DNA from: Bradyrhizobium sp.
GTDB lineage: Bacteria > Pseudomonadota > Alphaproteobacteria > Rhizobiales > Xanthobacteraceae
Length of the DNA stretch: 44,501 bases
Reading direction: 5' to 3'
Assembly: GCA_028290165.1 (NCBI GenBank)
Contig: JAQGKJ010000542.1
Location: 1-44,501, forward strand
In this document: positions 14,212 to 21,456 of the stretch, piece by piece
Layout: the number at the start of each line of letters is the position of its first letter
How positions within the stretch are numbered: the first letter of the stretch is position 1
Position numbers and translations under genes: made by a program
The notes under the pieces: model-generated
Seen by the model: only the letters and a program-made list of their open reading frames with translations
Told to the model about the DNA's origin: nothing
Databases searched by the model: none

Positions 14212-15320
14212 AGGAGAAGGCGCGTAAACCCCCTGCGGGAAAACCGCGCGGCGGTACGGCGAAACCGAAAGTCTCGGCATCGGTGAGCAAATCGGTTCCG
14301 GCGTCGCCGCTTATTTTCTCCCACCTGGCCCCGGCGAAGGTCTCGGAAGTCTATGAGAGCTATTGGCGCTTCGCCACGGAACGACAGGCGGTATTCTTTC
14401 GCAGAGCCCGAGCTGAGGCGAGCCCCTGGACGCAGGATGCCGTGATCTCGACCTACAAGTTCACAAACGCCTACAGAGCCTCCGACCGTGTAAGTCAGTA
14501 CCTGATCCGGAACGTCATCTACCGCGAAGATCTGCCGAAAACCCCTCCGGAGGTGTTCTTCCGGATCCTGCTGTTCAAGCTGTTCAACAAGATCGAAACC
14601 TGGGAACTTCTGGAAAACGCGCTCGGTCCGATCACCTTCGAGAGCTATCGCTTCGATCGCTTCGACGAGGTCCTGGCCCGCGCGAAGGCCGCAGGCAAAC
14701 GGATCTATTCCGCCGCATACATCATGCCGCCGGGTAGCGCCGCGTTCGGCCGACCTGCCAAGCACCAGAATAATCTGCTAATGCTCGAGCGGATGATGGC
14801 CGATCGCCTTCCCGATCGCCTCGCGCAGGCTCGTTCGATGCAGGACGGTTTCGAGAGATTGCGGTCGTATCCGACGATCGGCGACTTCCTGGCCTATCAG
14901 TTCGTGATCGACGTCAACTACAGCGAGATCACCAACTTCAGCGAAATGGATTTCGTCGTCCCCGGCCCGGGTGCCCGCGACGGCTTGCGCAAGTGCTTCG
15001 TCGATCCTGGAGGACTGAACGAGCCCGAGCTCATCCGCATGATGGCCGATCTTCAGGAGCAGGAGTTCGAGCGCTACGGACTCGATTTCGAACCCTTGTG
15101 GGGCCGTCGGCTTCAACTGATCGATTGCCAGAACCTTTTCTGCGAGGTCGACAAGTATGCGCGCGTCGTTCACCCGCACGTCGTCGGCAAGACAGGCCGG
15201 ACCCGGATCAAGCAGAAATTCCAGCCGATTTCGACGCGGGTCGATCCGTTCTATCCGCCCAAATGGAAGATCAACGACAAGATCCAGACGACCGCATCGA
15301 AACTTCGGGCGACCGGATAG
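14208..15320 (+). CDS. Stand-alone helical-domain protein of the 5-hmdU DNA kinase / thymine pyrophosphorylase group
   Basis: A 370-residue protein that I match to the HMUDK_hel type (the helical domain of phage 5-hydroxymethyl-dU DNA kinases, related to α-glutamyl/putrescinyl thymine pyrophosphorylases). Key blocks are YKFTNAYRASDRVSQYLIRN (about 83-102), FFRILLFKLFNKIETWE, IYSAAYIMPPG, DFVVPGPGARDG and IDCQNLFCEVDKYARVVHP. There is no Walker A P-loop, so the kinase module of the phage enzymes is absent. The start is TTG at 14208, after GAGGGGA, overlapping the previous stop (TTGA); no good ATG exists. In phages these enzymes build hypermodified thymine; here the target is unknown. Confidence 0.7.
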   Translation: MKEKARKPPAGKPRGGTAKPKVSASVSKSVPASPLIFSHLAPAKVSEVYESYWRFATERQAVFFRRARAEASPWTQDAVISTYKFTNAYRASDRVSQYLIRNVIYREDLPKTPPEVFFRILLFKLFNKIETWELLENALGPITFESYRFDRFDEVLARAKAAGKRIYSAAYIMPPGSAAFGRPAKHQNNLLMLERMMADRLPDRLAQARSMQDGFERLRSYPTIGDFLAYQFVIDVNYSEITNFSEMDFVVPGPGARDGLRKCFVDPGGLNEPELIRMMADLQEQEFERYGLDFEPLWGRRLQLIDCQNLFCEVDKYARVVHPHVVGKTGRTRIKQKFQPISTRVDPFYPPKWKINDKIQTTASKLRATG

Positions 15321-15336
15321 CGAACAGGAGCGTAGC

Positions 15337-16233
15337 ATGGACTTCGAGACCTATCAGAAGGAAGCCCTGCGTACTGACCGCGTGCCGGCACACGGCAATG
15401 ATGACGTGGCCTCCCTTATCGTGCCGATGCTGGGGCTCGCCGGCGAGACCGGACAACTGCTGAGCGAATACAAGAAGCACCTGCGCGACGGCGAAGCCCA
15501 TCGGCTCTTCAAGGAGCGCGTTTCCGAAGAGCTCGGCGACCTCATGTGGTACATCGCGAACGTCGCCAGCAAGTTTGGGCTCGCGTTGGATGACGTGGCC
15601 GTCGCCAACCTCGAGAAGACCCGCAACCGCTTCCTGTCCGACAACGTCGTGCCGGACAGTTTCGATACCGATCTTCCGGACGCCGAACGACTGCCGCGCA
15701 GGTTTGAGGTCCAGCTCATTGACAGAGACGGCGCCGAACGACAAAGCGTCCGCGTGATCATCGACGGAGAGCCCTTCGGGGCCGAACTGACGGACAACGC
15801 ATACGATCCCGACGGCTACCGCTTCCACGACGTTTTCCATCTCGCGTATGCGGCCGTGCTCGCATGGTCGCCGGTGACGCGGTCGTTGATCCGCCGAAAG
15901 CGAAAAAGCAGGCCGCTGCTCGACGAAGTCGAGGACGGCGGTCGGGCGGCGGCGATCGAGGAGGGCATCGCCGCGCTGGCGTTCGACTATGCCCGCCGGC
16001 ACCGGATGCTGGCGGGCGTGGCACGGCTGGATTTTCAGCTTCTACGGACGGTCAAGGACATGACCTCGCACCTGGAAGTCAACCGGCGCACCACCGGCGA
16101 GTGGGAGCAGGCGATCCTTTTGGGCTTCGAGGTCTGGCGCGCCGTGCACGCCGCCGGCGGCGGACGGATCGCGGTCGACCTCGACGCGCGCCGCATCGCC
16201 TATCTGGGACCGGCCGGGGTTACCGCGGCGTGA
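15337..16233 (+). CDS. MazG-type NTP pyrophosphohydrolase with a second C-terminal helical domain
   Basis: A 298-residue protein. The N-terminal MazG-like all-α module has GLAGETGQLLSEYKKHL (first acidic pair) and RVSEELGDLMWYIANVA (the E-E-x-x-D metal block). The second half, from about residue 160, has YRFHDVFHLAYAAVLAWSP, then DEVEDGGRAAAIEEGIAALA and DMTSHLEVNRRT. It looks like a MazG-related C-terminal domain known from conflict-system proteins. Family enzymes cleave (d)NTPs to monophosphates and pyrophosphate. ATG at 15337 follows CAGGAG. It is the fifth metabolic gene in the operon and its 3' end overlaps the opposite-strand AcpS gene by 34 nt. Confidence 0.85.
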   Translation: MDFETYQKEALRTDRVPAHGNDDVASLIVPMLGLAGETGQLLSEYKKHLRDGEAHRLFKERVSEELGDLMWYIANVASKFGLALDDVAVANLEKTRNRFLSDNVVPDSFDTDLPDAERLPRRFEVQLIDRDGAERQSVRVIIDGEPFGAELTDNAYDPDGYRFHDVFHLAYAAVLAWSPVTRSLIRRKRKSRPLLDEVEDGGRAAAIEEGIAALAFDYARRHRMLAGVARLDFQLLRTVKDMTSHLEVNRRTTGEWEQAILLGFEVWRAVHAAGGGRIAVDLDARRIAYLGPAGVTAA

Positions 16234-16619
16234 GCCGCGTCGCCGAGCGCGATGGCACTGGCGATGGCCATGCCGCCGGCGTGGCTGATGCTCAACCGCC
16301 AGCCGGTGACGCCGAGACCTTGCGCGGCCAGGGCGGCCCCGCCGCACAAAACGACCTCCGGAGGCCCGCCCGGTTTGCGGCGAACGACGACATCCTTGAA
16401 CGCGACGCCGGCGCCGAAACCCGTGCCGAGAGCCTTCAGCACCGCCTCCTTGGCGGCGAACCTGCCGGCAAGCCGTTCGATCCGGTCGGGACCCTCGCTG
16501 ATCTCCGCGAGCTCGTCGGCGGTGAAACAGCGCGAAACGAGCGGATCGCGAGGGTCTTCGATCCATCGGCGCAGCGCGGCGACTTCGACCAGATCAATTC
16601 CGTGTCCGATCACGTTCAT
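16200..16619 (-). CDS. acpS: AcpS-type 4'-phosphopantetheinyl transferase (holo-ACP synthase)
   Basis: A 139-residue AcpS-like enzyme that loads phosphopantetheine from CoA onto a carrier protein. The catalytic metal site is complete: GHGIDLVEV with D9, and RFAAKEAVLKALG with E58, at the same numbers as classical AcpS. The C-terminal LSISHAGGMAIASAIA is the family's SxSH block. It is slightly longer than E. coli AcpS (~126). It lies on the opposite strand inside the nucleotide operon and overlaps the mazG-like 3' end. No acyl carrier protein is seen in the window, so its target is unknown. It is probably an extra copy, not the housekeeping one next to lepB/pdxJ. Confidence 0.88.
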   Translation of the reverse strand: MNVIGHGIDLVEVAALRRWIEDPRDPLVSRCFTADELAEISEGPDRIERLAGRFAAKEAVLKALGTGFGAGVAFKDVVVRRKPGGPPEVVLCGGAALAAQGLGVTGWRLSISHAGGMAIASAIALGDAAHAAVTPAGPR

Positions 16620-16715
16620 CCTTCACGGTCCCTTCGGGTCGCCATCGTCGTTGACGGCGCCACCCAGGGCGGCGCGACGAGACAATAACCATAAAATGCA
16701 GCGGGGAAATCGGCC

Positions 16716-17468
16716 ATGATGACGGGATCATTCTGGAGCGGCGAAACGCTGACCGAGCGCCTGGCCGGTCTGATCGAGCCATTCTCGCCCGAACGGATCG
16801 ATTGCGCGGCGTATACCCTCGCGGTGGGGCCCGAGGTGTACGTCTCCCCGAACGATCAGACCGTCGATCCGACCACGGTCACCGTGCGCAAGCTTGCCGA
16901 CGGCGAAGCTTTCACCATCCCTCCGGGACAGTTCGCATTCCTTTTGACGGAGGAGGTCGTGTCGGTACCGGCGGACGCGATCGCCTTCATCTCGATCCGG
17001 GCCAGGACGAAGTTCAAGGGTCTGGTGAACGTGTCCGGATTTCACGTCGATCCCGGCTACCGCGGCCAGTTGACGTTCGCGGTCTTCAACGCAGGCCCGG
17101 TCCCGATCCACATCAGGCGCGGCCAGCCGACCTTTCTCATCTGGTACGCCCGCCTCGATCGCGAGACCGCCTTCAAGAAGGATGGCCAGGTCCACAAGGG
17201 CATCGATATCGACGCCGTGACCTCGGTCGCCGGCGAGCTCCAATCCTTTGCCGGCCTGTCGAAGAAACTGAAGGATCAGGACAAGTCGCTGGGCGACCGG
17301 ATTCATGCGATCGAGCGCGAGCAGACCTACTACCGCGGCATCGGCGCGCTCGTCCTGGCGATTGCGGTGGCCTTCAGCGTGAACTGGGTGAAGGACACCT
17401 TCGCCGCCAAGCCGCAGCGCGACCTCCCCGCAGCGGGCTCGGCATCGGCGCCGCCCAAGGGACCGTAG
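16716..17468 (+). CDS. dCTP deaminase/dUTPase-fold protein with C-terminal membrane anchor, active-site altered
   Basis: A 250-residue protein with a dCTP deaminase/dUTPase jelly-roll fold: ERIDCAAYTLAVGPEVYVSP, IPPGQFAFLLTEEVV, ISIRARTKFKGLVNVSG, HVDPGYRGQLTFAVFN and IHIRRGQPTFLIWYARL. The deaminase Glu in the LEFxN block is Ala (A122), and the RSSxxR motif is degenerate. The Asp of HVDPGYRG (D112) is kept, as in dUTPases. Residues ~182-203 are coiled-coil-like, and ~207-225 (GIGALVLAIAVAFSVNWV) form one membrane helix, so it should be inner-membrane anchored. ATG 16716 follows GCGGGGA. It may be a nucleotide sensor or effector rather than a deaminase. Confidence 0.8.
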   Translation: MMTGSFWSGETLTERLAGLIEPFSPERIDCAAYTLAVGPEVYVSPNDQTVDPTTVTVRKLADGEAFTIPPGQFAFLLTEEVVSVPADAIAFISIRARTKFKGLVNVSGFHVDPGYRGQLTFAVFNAGPVPIHIRRGQPTFLIWYARLDRETAFKKDGQVHKGIDIDAVTSVAGELQSFAGLSKKLKDQDKSLGDRIHAIEREQTYYRGIGALVLAIAVAFSVNWVKDTFAAKPQRDLPAAGSASAPPKGP

Positions 17469-18057
17469 CCGGAGGCGGGCCCCGCCCGCCGGCGGGGACC
17501 GTTTGGACGCGTTCCATAGCATGGGTGCAACCTTCGCCGAAGCCCAGTAATCAGCTTAAGCTATTGATTTCGCTTACGTGGAAACATGTTCGGCTAATTG
17601 GTTGATGCCGGCGATTCCGGCGGCGTCGCAAGGCCGCTTCTCCGGGGCGCGACCGTCCATTGACCTCACGTCGGCCAGCGAAGTGCGCGCCGCCGCGTGC
17701 TCGCTGAACGAATAGCGATGGCCGACCAGAACCGTTGGCGCCTTGCCGTGAATGGGGTACACAACGGTGGTACACGGCTTCCACCGGCCGTCGCGAGAAG
17801 TCCTTGTTTTAGCAGAATTTTCGAGTGGCTTGGGTTTATGGGTGAGAGTCCCACTCTCTCCGCCACCGATTTTCAGTAGCGAAAAAGTCCTTCAAAATCA
17901 GACTCTTCTCGAACCGCCGGAAAATGACGGTGTAGCACTCTCCCCAAGCTACCACTTGGGACCGGCGGTCTCGACTCAAAACTCTGCAGCCTTTCATTCC
18001 CCCAAAGCCGAGGTTTGGCGGGTGCTGAGGCACTGGCGAGCCGAAGTCGCAGATCCG
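17469..18057. other. Island right edge, no intact gene
   Basis: No convincing gene in 589 bp. It contains a GC-rich hairpin just after the dCTP-deaminase-fold gene (about 17471-17497, no T-run), a short minus-strand open stretch of unknown origin (17574-17762), a GGTACAC direct repeat near 17757, and the tRNA-like scar. The next gene on the right is on the minus strand and ends at 18058. Confidence 0.5.
17839..17865 (+). repeat. tRNA-Ser 3'-end-like attachment scar
   Basis: The sequence GGGTGAGAGTCCCAC followed by TCTCTCCGCCA resembles the T-arm, acceptor strand and CCA of an alphaproteobacterial tRNA-Ser. The upstream bases do not form a tRNA, so only the 3' end is present. Partial tRNA 3' ends are the usual mark of integrase att sites. 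The T-loop is degenerate (TGAGAGT against TTCGAGT). The matching copy is not in the window and would lie left of position 1. Confidence 0.5.
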
Positions 18058-19737
18058 CTATCGGCAGGCCTCGACGAGAGATCTGGCCAAATCCACCATG
18101 CTAAGCGGCTCAAAGACACGGCTGATCGTCACGACCGCCCGTTCCGGCTTCGTGAGGTTGTCGGCGTGAACTGTGCATTCGACGGCGCCTTGGGCCTCGT
18201 CGTCGTTTACGAAGAGAACCTCGAATTCAAATGTCTTCTCAGCTGTTCGGTGCCGCCAGAGGTCGGCCGTGAGGGCGCCTTTCGTAACCGGCCGGCCCCG
18301 CCTCCAATTGTCAAAATAGAACGCCTCGGGGTCATGCGGCTCCGGTCTAGGAACCAGAGGGGTACGTAACGGTTCGATCGCGAACGGCGTAATCGTCGCG
18401 AAGGAGTGGGGGTTCGCCAAGGCGTCCAACCTGGACGCTGCCAGCAAGCTCGGATCGATCCACCGCCTAACGAGATCCGAAGCTGTATTGATCGACTGCA
18501 GATAGCTCGGATCGGACAACCGATCTAACCCCAGACGCTTGGCGGCGCTCGCGGCGCTCGCGAATTGCTTGTGCACCTCTGTCGCGGACTTGATCGACGC
18601 AATATCGAAGCTGCCGGCCAACTTCGGCACGGTGGGTACGGGCGCCTGCGTGCCCGTGACGCTTTGGCCGAATGCGGGAGGTTTCGGTGGGGCCGGAAGG
18701 CGAGGCGCAGCCGGTGAGGAGAACTTTGCCGGCGCTTCGGCGCCCGCGTCGTCGTCTTGTGCAAGCGGGCGCATGAGCTCAAGCGGTCCCTTCGCTTCAA
18801 ACTCCAAACGGACCTGCGACGCCGGTCGAGTGCCTTCGTTTAAGATCGACCAGCGCAGTAAGACTTCGGGTTCGACCTCATCGCCGTTCATGTGCACGCT
18901 TTTGAGCACCTTACGGCAGTTCTCGATCCATTGCGGATAGCGCGTGTCGACGTAGTCGGCGATTTCGTCGTTCGAGGGCGCGGAATACTCGGTGTTTTCG
19001 ACCTCTCCGAAAACCGTCCGCTTCGTCGACGTAGGGGGCGGCGTGAAGTCCGCCTGTCGTGGGTGCTTGCGGCGGAGATCGTCGACGAACTGCTCGATTT
19101 GGGCGTCCGACAACGGTTGCGCGACCATGCGCGCGACGCGAACCTTGTTCGCCGTGCCGGCGGTTTCGCAACGTATGACGATCTTCGGTTCTTGCGCGCG
19201 ATACAGCGACAGATCTTTCTCGAGCTCCCTTACGCGCTTTCCCTCCGGGGATTCCGCCGCCGGCCGCCTCCAATCCTGGCTGATCATAAGAAATGGAAGA
19301 CCTAGATCGTCGGCGATGCCAGCCGGCCCACCGTCGTCCGTGAACAGCTTTACGTCGTAGCCGACCGCCCCTGCGCTCAAGGTGGAGACGATACCGATCA
19401 ATCTTTCGTCGGGCTTCCCGTAGTCCAACCGGTCCTTGAGGTCCTGGTCGGGAAGCGCGCTCGCCATCCTGCGCAGGATGACCCTCGGAGCCGACGATCG
19501 TATGTCGACCTCCTGTCTTCCGGTGATCAACATCTCGCGGATGCACCCAAAAATTTCGAGGGCGCGAGATCGTGTGCGGCCGGTCGCCTTCTTGTGCTTG
19601 TCGATCTCATCGAGGACGGGTTTGGTCAGGATAATGACGACGGTGTCGTAACCCAACTCCTGCCAAGGCAGTTCTTCGAGCGTTTTGAACTCGAAGAACA
19701 GATTGGTATCCGCGATTAGATGAATTTCCATCGTCAT
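18058..19737 (-). CDS. Large PIN-domain protein
   Basis: A 559-residue protein with an N-terminal PIN nuclease domain (~1-160). The expected acidic set is visible: D10 in LIADTN, the DEID cluster at 43-46, D110 in KPDERLI and D134/D135 in LFTDDGGP. PIN domains are Mg-dependent ribonucleases. After it come a middle region of unknown type (~165-330), a Pro/Ala-rich linker (~335-375, PRLPAPPKPPAFGQ) and a C-terminal region (~400-559) with β-rich segments such as FEFEVLFVNDDEAQGAVE. It is much longer than VapC toxins (~130 residues) and has no antitoxin gene beside it. It may be a stress or defence RNase with its own sensor domain. Confidence 0.82.
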   Translation of the reverse strand: MTMEIHLIADTNLFFEFKTLEELPWQELGYDTVVIILTKPVLDEIDKHKKATGRTRSRALEIFGCIREMLITGRQEVDIRSSAPRVILRRMASALPDQDLKDRLDYGKPDERLIGIVSTLSAGAVGYDVKLFTDDGGPAGIADDLGLPFLMISQDWRRPAAESPEGKRVRELEKDLSLYRAQEPKIVIRCETAGTANKVRVARMVAQPLSDAQIEQFVDDLRRKHPRQADFTPPPTSTKRTVFGEVENTEYSAPSNDEIADYVDTRYPQWIENCRKVLKSVHMNGDEVEPEVLLRWSILNEGTRPASQVRLEFEAKGPLELMRPLAQDDDAGAEAPAKFSSPAAPRLPAPPKPPAFGQSVTGTQAPVPTVPKLAGSFDIASIKSATEVHKQFASAASAAKRLGLDRLSDPSYLQSINTASDLVRRWIDPSLLAASRLDALANPHSFATITPFAIEPLRTPLVPRPEPHDPEAFYFDNWRRGRPVTKGALTADLWRHRTAEKTFEFEVLFVNDDEAQGAVECTVHADNLTKPERAVVTISRVFEPLSMVDLARSLVEACR

Positions 19738-20308
19738 AACTCTGAAGACCCGACCATATCATATTTGCAGGAGCCAGTCGAACTTCAAGTATTCGCGGAT
19801 TGGAATCCAGTACCGCTTTCGGCTACACGCCCAGACCTGAAGATTGCCGTCTGTTGGTAAGCCTCGAGACTTGTAGCGGCGCAGTTTTTAAACTGAAGCC
19901 TTCAACTGGAGATATGAGTGAATTCACTCAGTCAACAGCCAGACCTATTTGACTTTCCCGATTTCGGAAGAGGTCGAAGCCTTTGTTAGGAGAACCTCGG
20001 CCAACCGCCTTTTGGACTGTCATTCCGATTTTCACCCTTGTTTCATCGATGCTTCGGCCCGAGGCTGAATTTTCAGATCGGTAGATTGCCTGGTGTCACC
20101 CTATGCAGCCCCGAACGGATGCTGAATTCGCCAGAGCGCAGACCGGCTATAGCGGCTTTGTATCGGCGCACTTTTCTAGCCTGCCGTTTCGATGCCTATA
20201 GAAGATCGGCATTACAGCTTGAAGCAGATGCGAAGGTCCTCGATTGGAAACGGTGCAATAGCTTTCGTGAAGGGTTGGCGCCGCGTGCGCCTGATTTGCG
20301 AGGGTACG
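19738..20308. other. Intergenic region before the ThDP decarboxylase genes
   Basis: No convincing gene. The stretch is less GC-rich than its surroundings. It holds a 14-bp inverted repeat CAGTTT-TT-AAACTG (19882-19895) and a perfect 16-bp palindrome (19915-19930). It probably carries promoters for the genes on both sides, which point away from each other. Confidence 0.5.
19915..19930. promoter_or_regulatory. Perfect 16-bp palindrome TGAGTGAATTCACTCA
   Basis: The sequence equals its own complement over 16 bp. It lies 178 bp upstream of the PIN gene start and ~380 bp upstream of the ThDP decarboxylase pair. It looks like a dimeric-regulator operator; which gene it serves cannot be decided. Confidence 0.45.
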
Positions 20309-20863
20309 ATGGTCGCTGCTATTTCAAGGGAAGATGCGGTTTCGAGCCGTGACTGGCCGCTCGATATCTACAACACACTCAAGAAATTCGAGGTCGGGCA
20401 GGTTTGTTATGTTCCCGATGCGGGGCATTCACGGCTGATCACGCTGTCGCACGAGGATGCAGCGATCCAGACCACCGTGCTGACCACGGAAGAAGAGGGC
20501 ATTGCGCTTTGTGCCGGCGCCTGGCTCGGCGGTGACCGCGCCGTATTGCTGATGCAATCGAGCGGTGTCGGCAATTGTGTCAACATGCTTTCGCTGATGA
20601 ATTCGTGTCGTCTGCCGCTGCTGACGATTGTGACGATGCGCGGCGAATGGGCGGAGTTCAATCCCTGGCAGATCCCAATGGGCAGGGCGACCCCTGGCGC
20701 GTTCAAGCTGATGGGCGTGACGGCGCTTCGCATTTATCATCCGGAAGAAGCCGAGGAAGTGATTTCGGCGGCGGCGAACCTCGCTTTCGATGGCGATCAG
20801 CAGGTCGCAGTACTGATCTCGCAACGCATGCTGGGACGAAAGAAGTGGGTGGAGGCAAAGTGA
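20309..20863 (+). CDS. ThDP-dependent decarboxylase, alpha subunit (sulfopyruvate/phosphonopyruvate decarboxylase-like)
   Basis: A 184-residue pyrimidine-binding (PYR) half of a thiamine diphosphate enzyme. TTEEEGIALCAGAWLGG carries the ThDP-activating Glu; MQSSGVGNCVNMLSLMNSCR and PLLTIVTMRGEWAEF are the following conserved strands. The next gene encodes the other (PP) half, so the two form one enzyme of the ComD/ComE or phosphonopyruvate decarboxylase type, removing CO2 from a 2-oxo acid. ATG at 20309 (MVAAISREDA) is chosen by alignment length and a nearby GCGAGGG. The stop overlaps the next start. Confidence 0.85.
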   Translation: MVAAISREDAVSSRDWPLDIYNTLKKFEVGQVCYVPDAGHSRLITLSHEDAAIQTTVLTTEEEGIALCAGAWLGGDRAVLLMQSSGVGNCVNMLSLMNSCRLPLLTIVTMRGEWAEFNPWQIPMGRATPGAFKLMGVTALRIYHPEEAEEVISAAANLAFDGDQQVAVLISQRMLGRKKWVEAK

Positions 20864-21456
20864 TGATCGCAGCGTTTGGAACGATGGACCGCCGTGAAGC
20901 GGTCAAGAGCCTTCTGGTCGACAGGAAGAACCTGCTCGTCGTCACCGGGTTGGGATCGCCATCATACGACGTCTTCGCCGACGGCGATCACGATGGCAAT
21001 TTCTACCTGTGGGGCGCGATGGGGGGCGCCGCCATGGTCGGCCTCGGATTGGCGCTCGCGCAGCCCAAGCGGCCGGTCGTCGTCGTAACCGGCGATGGCG
21101 AAGCCTTGATGGGTCTCGGTAGCCTGCTCACGATCGCCGTCAAAAAGCCGTCAAATTTGACGATCGCCGTTCTCGACAACGGTCACTACGGTGAGACCGG
21201 CATGCAGCTGAGCCATTCGGGACTAGGCTCGCGTCTGGATGTCATCGCGGAAGGAGCGGGGTTTGCATCCGTTACCCAGATAACGGACCTCAAGGGAATT
21301 GCCGATTTCCATCCCCGCCTGCATGAGATCGGGAGCGGGCCGCGCTTTGCCCGGATCAAGATTGCACCCGGCAATCCGGACCGCTCGCTGCCGCCGAGGG
21401 ATGGCACGTTTGTCAAGAACCGGATCCGACAGCACCTCGGTTTCGCCTTGTCCTGA
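20863..21456 (+). CDS. ThDP-dependent decarboxylase, beta subunit (sulfopyruvate/phosphonopyruvate decarboxylase-like)
   Basis: A 197-residue diphosphate-binding (PP) half. The ThDP/Mg motif is intact: GDGEALMGLGSL (77-88) followed by N106 in VLDNGHYGETG. It pairs with the alpha subunit just upstream, sharing a TGATG junction with GGAGG before it. The substrate is a 2-oxo acid carrying a sulfonate, phosphonate or related group by family analogy; the real one cannot be read here. The stop codon directly abuts the stop of the opposite-strand LysR gene with no spacer. Confidence 0.86.
   Translation: MIAAFGTMDRREAVKSLLVDRKNLLVVTGLGSPSYDVFADGDHDGNFYLWGAMGGAAMVGLGLALAQPKRPVVVVTGDGEALMGLGSLLTIAVKKPSNLTIAVLDNGHYGETGMQLSHSGLGSRLDVIAEGAGFASVTQITDLKGIADFHPRLHEIGSGPRFARIKIAPGNPDRSLPPRDGTFVKNRIRQHLGFALS

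Noticed and set aside
16716..17468. Calling this an active antiphage dCTP deaminase
   Set aside because: The catalytic Glu is replaced by Ala and RSSxxR is degenerate; only the fold is claimed.
17821..17870. A complete tRNA-Ser gene
   Set aside because: Only the T-arm-like piece, acceptor strand and CCA are seen; upstream bases do not form D- or anticodon arms.
20038..20352. Open frame before the ThDP alpha gene
   Set aside because: No motif or ribosome site; it overlaps the better start at 20309 in another frame.
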